From Metallyticus violacea (lineage: Eukaryota; Arthropoda; Insecta; Mantodea; Metallyticidae): a stretch of DNA of 64,000 nt. Shown here piece after piece: positions 56,389 through 64,000 of this stretch. The notes beneath the pieces are model-generated. The model did not search any database, was not told the origin of the DNA, and worked only from the letters and a program-made list of their open reading frames with translations. Position 1 is the first letter of the stretch. Every line of letters begins with the position of its first letter. The stretch is taken from positions 5,670,001-5,734,000 of the forward strand of contig CM060833.1 in the NCBI GenBank assembly GCA_030762175.1, written 5' to 3'. A program made the translations under genes and the position numbers.

Positions 56389-56606
56389 TGGACCATTTAA
56401 GCAAGTACCTGGCAATGCGTCTCACATTGGACCTGGATTCGGAACTACCTGATTCATACCGCCTTCTCAATTTTTGTATTTACATTGCACCTACACCGGG
56501 GCAGTTGGTAGCTCTCAGTGGCAATCAAACACTGCGCCAAGTGAACGACAGATTCTGGAAAGTTAACAAACCTCTTGAAATGTTCTACTCATGGAAAAAA
56601 TCCTAG
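56389..56606 (+). CDS. Sce: Sce exon 2: RAWUL domain and stop
   Basis: The acceptor is 'tatctatttcag' at 56388. The exon encodes DHLSKYLAMRLTLDLDSELP, FCIYIAPTPGQLVALSGNQT, and RFWKVNKPLEMFYSWKKS, with TAG at 56604-56606. It matches the C-terminus of Ring1 proteins. Confidence 0.95.
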
Positions 56607-56703
56607 GGGCAAGATAGCAGGCAGTAATCCGAGATGTTAAAGTGAGTTGGTTTGTAGTTTTGAAATTTCTTATAGGATGATAATGATAAGACGTCAATAC
56701 TTA

Positions 56704-57640
56704 TGAAATATGAGAGTAAGTCGTTATGTAAGTTACAAACTGATGTGGGGCAGTACAGGTTTGAATGGGGTGCCTAACTAGATAGCGTTAGATTGGGAAA
56801 ATGCACTCAATGTTTACAATAGCAAAACAGCAGTTGCAAGATGAGTTGCACTGAATGAGTGTACAACCCTTGAGCAGTGCTCCATTCTGCTGTTTTTGTG
56901 GGCAAAAGGTATGGTATTCAAAGAATATTCATAAAGGAAAACACCACATCAGCTGGTTAACAAAGATTGCCAGAGACGAATTTGCAACGAGTCGAAGACA
57001 GGGCAGACAGAAGGGTAATTATAAACATTTTACTAATGTTCACATTCCTATCTTATAAAACACATTTTCACAAAGTCTGTGCAAGATGAATGCCATGCAT
57101 GCTGACCTTACAACATAAAATGCAAAGAATGGTTCTGCATCTCTGTTGCTGCCACGATGATGACAATATGCTAGCCAGAATTGTCACATGAGTCTTGGGT
57201 TTACCATTACAGCCCGAGACAAAGTGTGCTTCAGTGCAGTGGAAACATCCTCCTTCATATGTGAACATTTAAGGTGACATCGTCCACCAAGAAAGCGATG
57301 CTCACAATCTTCTGGCAGCACAAAGGCTTACATACTGCATTCCAGCCTTAAGGACGAACCATAAATGCCTACTCCTATTGTAACATCTTTGGGAAACTTT
57401 ATAATGCCATTCAACGGAAGCATCCAAGAATCCTCACCATAGGCATGTTACTGTTGCATGACAATGTGCATCTTCATACTACTAACAAGACAAATGAAAT
57501 GCTGCGAAATTTTAAGTAGGAATTCTACAGCATCCTCCATACAGCCCCAACCTTCCTCCATACAAGTTTCATTCGTCAGCAGCCCAAAGAGTTTTATGCT
57601 GCAAGTTCTGTATACATTTGTAACTTACTTAATGATTTAC
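56704..57640 (+). mobile_element. Mariner-like element (family B), copy 2
   Basis: Starts 'atgagagtaagtcgttatgt' and ends 'ttgtaacttacttaatgatttac'. Plus frames: KNIHKGKHHISW (N-terminal) and LLLHDNVHLHTTNKTNEMLR (second catalytic block). Strongly decayed. Confidence 0.7.
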
Positions 57641-58109
57641 TTTTGTATTTTCTTCAAACCAATTGGATATGGCAACTCATGAGAGTAGAAAGGGGGTAAG
57701 CGATGAAACTTACTTTAAAATGTAGGGTATATAAGTAGAAAGTTTTGATTACATTAGTAATATTTAATATACATGGGCAAGCATGATAAACATTCACACA
57801 AGGGGCAGTGATAAGTAATTTGTTTTTTCCCCACAGTTTGAAACTTCTTTTAGCTGTTGGCACATAAAATATAATTTTTTTGAACTAATTTTAGTCAGCT
57901 ATTGTTGAAAGAAAACTCATTTCCGGTATGTTTAAAAATAGAAAATATTGAACATCACACTGTTATTAAATTTTTTTTAAGGCTTGATGGGTGCAAAAAT
58001 TTTTGAAGAGATGAACAGTTACTGTGGGAAAAGTTCTGCATCACATACAACTGCAAAAAAATGTGGCCGGACAGTCACACTTTGAATATAATGTGATATA
58101 GATTGGTTA

Positions 58110-58400
58110 TAATTAACTAATGTAGTTTTTAATTGGACATGCTTCAAGAAGTTTGCTCCCATTATCAGCAGAAGACCAACTGGTAGAAACATTCTTTGTA
58201 GGCAGTAAGAAAAATTGATTAAACCTCCAATGTCAACGTCTTGAAGTTCATGATGCAGCATTTATTTTTAATGATTAAAATTAGTTCCAAAGGGTAGCAA
58301 GCATGTTTCAATAATTTTGTGGTTTTTTGACAAAAAAGTGGGCTGCCACTGCTGATTTCTCTGTTTGTAGCGTACCACTCTCTACATCACTTTATATTTC
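58110..58400 (-). mobile_element. Penelope-like terminal fragment
   Basis: 'taattggacatgcttcaaga' with 'cccattatcagcag' is a mutated copy of the hammerhead-bearing end. 'gccactgctgatttctc' at about 58345 matches the C-terminal tail at 15.82 kb. Confidence 0.5.
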
Positions 58401-58479
58401 AGTAGTTTATTGTTAATAGCTTCAAGAGTACACTTTCATATCATTCTGAATGTCAACAATTGTCATTACAGAAGAAATG

Positions 58480-59530
58480 ATCACAAAAATCATGATAAGT
58501 GCTGACAGACAGAAGATTCTATTTGAGCAATAAACTAGTGGTAAACAAATCAAAGGAATGGGCGCACAGTTTTTCAACCGAAGAACAAGACATAAAAAAG
58601 CTTTCAGTAAAATGTGCCTCTGCTGCTTATACCAATAAAAAAGGCTTGATTTCCTGTATTGATTCATCACTACTGATGAAAACCACAGAGACAAAATGGC
58701 AGGACAAACGGTGGACAGAACATGGTTGCCCAGCTGCAAAGAAAATCATAATAATGTTAGCTGGTCAAGTTATGGTATGACTGCCAAGGGTGGCCGAGAT
58801 TGTTACGGTGCTGACTTGTGAATGGGGAGGTTGGTTTCGAATCCTGCCAGGACCATCCTTTCTGGCTGAGGTATTTTCCAGGTTTTACTCAGTCCTCATA
58901 AATGGCAAACACCGGGGAGGAACTCTAAACGTTGACTGGAACATTTCCTTTCTTAAAAAAATAAAATCCTTTCCCAATATATATGATTGCAGATTACTGT
59001 TGGATGTTGCACAGAGAACTGTTGAAGGCAACTTACAGGTAGCAGAAGAGCTTCGAGGGAAAATAAAAAAGCCATTATTCCGATCTGTAAAGATATATAA
59101 ACATTGAGGGAGATTTTCTGATAAAAATATTTTTAATTTTCTTTTCAAAGCACATGTTTTGATCGCAATGTGAATTAATCTACACATTTCCCATATTTTC
59201 AAATAACTTTGAGAAAAAACCTTGCATGATGAAGAAGAATTGTAGTTATTTCAATTTAGTAAATCAAGTTGCATAAAATTTCACCAACAGTTTTCATTAC
59301 CTCACTTTAGCAGACATATTTTATCTTCCATAGGTGTAGTATAAATGGTGAATATTCTGGAAAGTGCTGCAGAATATCCAACAAAAGATACCAGATTTAG
59401 TGTATAAGATTATTTTTCATCAGGATAGTGCCTGTCCTCATATTGCAGTTACTGCAATGGATAAGATCAAGAATTTATGCCTGAGTTCACAAATCTTGTT
59501 TTTTAATAGCATTTTTGAAATTGCAATAAT
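58480..59530 (+). mobile_element. Mariner-like (family C) remnant with nested SINE
   Basis: Plus frames: LLMKTTETKWQDKRWTEHGC, PAAKKIIIMLAGQVM (first catalytic region, decayed) before a SINE family 2 copy, and KVLQNIQQKIPDLVYKIIFH, QDSACPHIAVTA (second catalytic block) at 59.36-59.46 kb. Confidence 0.5.
58785..58980 (+). repeat. SINE family 2 copy, 3' truncated
   Basis: 'aagggtggccgagattgtta' (A-box region), 'tttcgaatcctgccaggacc' (B-box region), 'aaatggcaaacaccggggag', ending 'tcctttcccaata'. Older and more diverged than the 41.98 kb copy. Confidence 0.75.
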
Positions 59531-59734
59531 GACAATATCATGGTATTCTGAAAAACTCTTTGGACCATTGATTTTCCTTCCTCTACTTTGATTTTGTTAC
59601 GCTTTAATATATCAATACAAGCAATTCATCTCTCTCACTGCCTACAAGATCTCATACTATCGTTGCAATCCTGGACATTGTTAATATGGTCAGAAGACTA
59701 TAATTAATTTTATTGTATTTTTTCACTTTAGTAG

Positions 59735-60025
59735 TGTCGGTCCTGGTGGTGTAGTAGTAACCATATTTGTCTTCTAAACCCAAGATCGTGGGTTCAAACC
59801 CGCCAGGATCAATGGATTTTTTCGGTGCATAAAAATCCTAAGTATGGCTTCCTTTGGAAGGGAAGTAAAGTCGTGGGCCCCATGTCATACATTTACAGCA
59901 TGAAAAAGAACCTCACACCTGAAAGAAGAGGTCTCTGAGCAAAATTTGCCGGCAGCTTCACACCCTGAATAGAATGGGACGCTGTTGACCTGTGATGTTA
60001 AAGAGCATCCGTAAATTAATCAATC
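59735..60025 (+). repeat. SINE family 1, full-length copy
   Basis: 'gtcggtcctggtggtgtagt', B box 'gggttcaaacccgcc', body and tail 'taaattaatcaatcaaa'. From 60.03 to 60.56 kb I see no feature. Confidence 0.85.
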
Positions 60026-60559
60026 AAAGTAAACTTTAGCAGTAACAGGAAAAATAAAGTAGTTAGACATCCAAGATTGCCAAATTTTAGTTAGCTGGGG
60101 AATTTGATGCTTTTAGTTATGGCATAAATGTATAAAGCAGTTATAAAAATTAAAAATATGACAGAATGAGTTTGAAGGAAAAGCAAAAAGCTTAGGAAAA
60201 CATTTCCCATGATATTTGAATAACTTACTATCTCTACATTTAATAACCTTTTCTGTCAATGAAGACCTCGCATTTCCCTCCTATGGGAGACTGGATTCTT
60301 ACATGTGTACAGTCCAGAGTGCCCAATATATCCTACTCTAAAATAAAGCTTACCTTTTCATTTTTCAGTTGCAATCTTCTGTGGAAGGTCGTCATTCAGT
60401 TCTTCAAATGAATCCCAGTTGTTGCGTGTTACTCTCTCATTATGCTGAATTATTATTTGTAAATATTAGAGAAATAAATAACATAGTTGTTAGCTCTATT
60501 TTGAGAAAAAAACTGCAATTTAGATTTGAATAGTTGGGATTTTCACATGAAATATAGTA

Positions 60560-61090
60560 TCATATAACAAATTATTTGTAAGGAAATCACTCAAATTTCA
60601 CTAGTTTTGTTCCACTGTCAGCTTTCCAGCATGGTATTAAGTTGGTGCTTGTGGTATAGTGATAAGCATACTTCTCTTAAACCCAAAAACATGGGTTCAA
60701 ATTTGGCCAGGATTGATGGATTATTTCGGGTGTAAAAATCCTAAGTATGGCTTCTTTCAGAAGGGAAGTAAAGCCGTGGGTCTCTTGTCGTACATTTATG
60801 GCAACAAAAAGAACCTCAAGCTTGAAAAAAAGGCCTCTGAGCAAAATGTGTCTGCTGTTTCACTCCCAGAATTAAATGGAATGTTGATGACCTGAGATGT
60901 TAAAGAGCATCCATAAATAAATAATAAAAATAAAGCTGCTATTAACATGTTTGCTCTTTGGATTTTATAAAATTTTTGATGAGGTTACTGTTGTTTGGAA
61001 GATCAAAAGGCAACAGCCTTCAAAACATGTTCAAGTGGGGCAAAATTAGTGAAATTTTGAGTGATTTCCTCATAAATAATTTGTTATATT
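60560..61090. mobile_element. Penelope-like inverted terminal pair with nested SINE
   Basis: 60566-60616 ('aggaaatcactcaaatttca') and 61035-61085 are inverted copies of the same Penelope end. The middle, minus the SINE, matches 5.69-5.78 kb ('tttccagcatggtattaag', 'tgctctttggattttat', 'tgttgtttggaagatcaaaa'). Confidence 0.7.
60645..60935 (+). repeat. SINE family 1 inserted in a Penelope end
   Basis: 'gcttgtggtatagtgataag', B-box region 'gggttcaaatttggcc', body, and an 'aataaataataaaaataaag' tail. The host repeat is interrupted within 'tattaa', which flanks both sides (short target duplication). Confidence 0.8.
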
Positions 61091-61387
61091 ATACTATGAA
61101 ATGCACCATATAAAGAATTCTTCTATGATCAAGAGACATTTTCTAAAAAACTTGGAGTACGTGATTATGTTGAAAAATATTTTTATTTTATATGTAAGGA
61201 CGATAAATATTGTACAGCCCACTAATATAATTGAGCTGCCATACCCAAGAAATATTATTATATTCTTTAGGTGTTGAGTACAAGAGCTAATAACATTTAA
61301 TTTTATGTGAATTTGTCCTTATTTGATACTAATTTGATTTGTTTCTTTTTTCCAGTTGCTTGAACATATGGAAATACTCAACAGTTG

Positions 61388-61675
61388 TGTGATAATTGGT
61401 GTGACCCAGTATTGATGAACTGGTATTAAGAACTGTAAATAGAATTATTTTTTAAATAATTTTAAGCTGAACGGTTACTGCTTAATCAGGACATGTAAAC
61501 CTTATACCTAAGAGAAATATTTGGGGTAGTTGTGTGATAAATGGTGTGACCCATATTGATGAACCGGCATTAAGAATTGTAAATAGAACTATTTTTGAAA
61601 TAAATGTAAGCTGATGGGTTACTGCCTAATCAGGACAAGTAAACCTTATACCGAAGAGAAATATTTGGGGTAAAG
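61388..61675. repeat. Tandem duplication, about 143-bp unit, two copies
   Basis: 'cagttgtgtgataattggtg' to 'gagaaatatttggggtag' is followed by a second copy with a few substitutions. 'tttcttttttccag' just before it looks like a splice acceptor, but no open frame follows. Class unknown. Confidence 0.85.
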
Positions 61676-61983
61676 GCTATACTTATGCATTTTGGGGAAC
61701 AAATTACTTAACAAAAGTTAAGTAATGGCAGACCAATAGATATTTTGTCCCCTTTCAGTGATTTTTTTCATCACCAATAACTTTCCAAATGCAGGTTGAT
61801 CTTGTAATGTGCCGGTTGAAAGACCAGGTTTGCGTTTTCTTACCATTAATTTTTGTAGAATTTTGTCCATCATTGTACAGTACTGTAAAGCCTGAAATAT
61901 ATATTTGGGTAAATGCTAAATGATGTTATTTCTCCATGTATGATTGCAGCTGTGTTGAGAACCAGGTGGCACTGGTGGAAAAT

Positions 61984-63125
61984 ATGAGGGTAAATCATAA
62001 GTAAATTACAAATGGACATAGAACTAAAACAAATAAGAGTACTGATTCTCAATATAATCTCGCTGCATATTGAGACACCTGTCCCATAGTTTTGAAGCCC
62101 TTGAAATACAGTTAGCATAAAATTCTTTGAGCTGCTGTCAAAACCAGGCAATGACTGCCCTTTCTACAGCTTCAATGTCAGAAGATGAAGTTTAAGAAGA
62201 TTAAACAAATGGAAGTCACTTGGAGCAAAATCGAACTATAGGAAGCATTCTCAAGGATTCCCACTGGAAATTCCACATCCCATTTATCTTCTTGGCTGTA
62301 AGAGAATGTGCAGTAACATACAAACAACACGCCTATGGTAAAGAAACCTGGTCACTTCCATTCAATGACCTTATTAAATTTCCTGAGTATGTTACTGTAG
62401 GTGTCAGCATTTATGGTTTGTTCTTGATAGTGAGTTATGGTTCGCAGTGTGCCTTCTTGATCTGTGAGCCCCACTTTAAACTTTTTTGAGAGCTGCTTTG
62501 CCCGGCTGTAATGGTAATCCAAGATTCATCAATGTGACAATTGGGGTAGCATATCATGTCCTCCATTGTTTTGTTTACATTTTGTGGGGTCAGCATGAAT
62601 GAAACACATCATGCACAGACTTTGCTAAAATCTAACCTGTCATGAAGTAGGCCATGCCATGTGAACCACCAATAAGAGTGACTATACTGTCTATATTTAC
62701 CCTTCTGTCTGCTCAGATTAATTTTTAACTCATTGCTAATTTCTATTGGCCGGCCAACACAGTGTTCACCTTCAATATGTGTCTGCCCTTCAGGGAACCT
62801 CAGTAAACAATTGTAAAACAACTTGACATGACAGGCTCTTCTAACCATAGATGTTCTAACCATAGATGGGAAGCATTTCTTTAAGAATATTCTTTGATTC
62901 CATACCTTTTGCCCACAAAAATCAGTGCTCAAGGGTTTTACACTAACTCAGAAATTCCTTCATCTTGCAACTGCTGTTTTGCTATTGTAAACATAAATTG
63001 TCTTATATCAAATGTCAGCAATTGCCACAAGGCTAATGCTGCTATCAAGTGGCTTTAGCTCCAGGTGCCTCATTCCAAACACTCAATGTAAATTTGTAAC
63101 TTATTTAATGACTTACCCTTGTTTG
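61984..63125 (-). mobile_element. Mariner-like element (family B), copy 3
   Basis: Starts 'atatgagggtaaatcataag' and ends 'cttatttaatgacttaccct' (inverted). Minus frames near 62.6-62.93 kb: KVWNQRIFLKKCFPSMVR, CHVKLFYNCLLRFPEGQTHI (N-terminal). The second catalytic block lies near 62.25-62.4 kb, decayed. Confidence 0.75.
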
Positions 63126-63214
63126 AGAGAGAAATCATTTTATTGCTACTCTTCCAGTTCCAATAATGTAAGTAACAGAAATTGCATGGGTGCCTTGACA
63201 TTTCTGTTTCTTTT

Positions 63215-64000
63215 TGGAAGTGTTGAACATTAAACTGTCTTTGTACTTTTAAATGTAAATTTTCTCCCATGTTGTATTGATTTTAATAATTTAGTTTGAT
63301 TCGGTATGTCATGGTTTTCTGTCCACAAATGAAAACTGATGGTTTTAACCCCACAACACACAAACATGCAGTTATCAACAATTTAACATTAACCTTAAAA
63401 ATTAGCAAAGAAGTATACCTTAAAGAATACAAACAAATAGAAAGAACAGTGGTTAAAAATGATAATAACGAAGAACTAATACACAAAAACGTACAGAAAT
63501 TCAAAAGACAAAAATTTATTAAAGAAACCGCAACACTTTCAACAAAAAAAAAAGATAAGCTAATTTTTAAACAATTCACATATCATCCATGGACTACAAA
63601 AATTTCAGAATATTCTTAAAAGATTTTAATATCAGGTTAGCACCTGTAAACAGATTTAATGTTAAAAATCTCCTGATTGATAAGTTAATGACAGTATTCC
63701 ACAAGAGAAAAAAACAGGTTATTTATAAAATGTGTTGTGCAGAATGTGAAAAAATCTATATTGGTAAAACAAAAAGAAATATGGGCACATGGTTAAAAGA
63801 ACATTTCAGGAACATAAAGTACAAGCAGTTTAAGTAATCAGCAGTAATATATCCTTTCTGGATAGAAACCCACGACATATTAAATAAAACAAAATTATTA
63901 AAATCAGTACAAGGACCTACAGAATTAGCAACATGGTAGAAATTGTACATTTACAAATACAAAAGACAGTTTAATGAACTTCGACACTTCCGCTGATGAA
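63215..64000 (+). mobile_element. Penelope-like element with inverted terminal copy, runs off the window
   Basis: Plus strand: RT C-terminal part (THKHAVINNLTLTLKISKEV, 63.35 kb), linker (NIRLAPVNRFNVKNLLIDKL), GIY-YIG endonuclease (KKQVIYKMCCAECEKIYIGK, TKRNMGTWLKEHFRNIKYKQ, 63.7-63.83 kb), tail (KSVQGPTELATW). At its left, 63.22-63.33 kb is the same tail in the opposite direction. Family as in the 15.5-16.3 kb pair. Confidence 0.8.

Larger units (their letters stand above)
51169..56606 (+). other. Sce: Sex combs extra (Ring1): Polycomb E3 ubiquitin ligase, complete two-exon coding region
   Basis: Two exons join in phase into 406 residues (Drosophila Sce is about 435, vertebrate RING2 about 336). 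Residues 47-86 form a C3HC4 RING (C47, C50, C63, H65, C68, C71, C83, C86; [20 protein letters not shown]). After it comes the RING1-typical [20 protein letters not shown], then a Pro/Ala/Ser-rich linker (about 155-260), and the C-terminal RAWUL domain (about 290-406; [43 protein letters not shown]). Ring1 is the catalytic subunit of Polycomb repressive complex 1: with a Psc-type partner it ubiquitylates histone H2A in the nucleus, while RAWUL binds Pc/CBX or RYBP. The 4.2-kb intron holds a (TA)n run, a hAT remnant and a Penelope element. Identification is firm. Confidence 0.96.

Overview
The window is nuclear DNA of a repeat-rich arthropod, almost certainly an insect. Three signals support this: a Polycomb Ring1/Sce gene, an arthropod-type anion-selective Cys-loop receptor, and a mitochondrial ND5 fragment of insect type. 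Long introns, two abundant tRNA-derived SINE families, many mariner copies and many Penelope-like elements would fit a large-genome hemimetabolous insect. The species cannot be named from the sequence.

Three host genes are present. (1) About 1.58-14.46 kb, plus strand: the last seven coding exons of an unrecognised gene. They encode a proline/serine-rich, low-complexity tail of about 207 residues ending in a class I PDZ ligand (S-T-V); the phases of all seven exons agree, and an AATAAA lies about 95 bases past the stop. (2) 46.61-17.71 kb, minus strand: a complete ten-exon Cys-loop ligand-gated ion channel of 520 residues, with signal peptide, 15-residue Cys loop and four membrane helices. 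It belongs to the arthropod anion channels and most resembles the pH/zinc-gated (pHCl-2/hodor-like) group. (3) 51.17-56.61 kb, plus strand: Sex combs extra (Ring1), two coding exons, 406 residues, with an N-terminal C3HC4 RING and C-terminal RAWUL domain. The last two genes are divergent (head to head, about 4.6 kb apart). Genes 1 and 2 converge at about 14.5-17.7 kb.

Most of the rest is transposon debris. At least six mariner/Tc1-like families are present, all damaged; the best-preserved family has three long copies at 23.5, 29.2 and 34.9 kb. Also present are hAT remnants (20.4, 25.8 and 52.8 kb), LINE 3' ends (1.9 and 3.6 kb), an unidentified AT-rich repeat family (30.6, 44.2 and 47.4 kb) and two SINE families with visible Pol III boxes. 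Penelope-like elements (GIY-YIG endonuclease and YVDD reverse transcriptase) occur at 5-6.8, 9.6, 15.5-16.3, 54.7-56.2, 58.1, 60.6-61.1 and 63.2-64 kb. Several Penelope ends carry hammerhead-ribozyme-like cores and are arranged as inverted pairs. A nuclear copy of mitochondrial ND5 lies just downstream of gene 1. Right of 56.6 kb I see only repeats.
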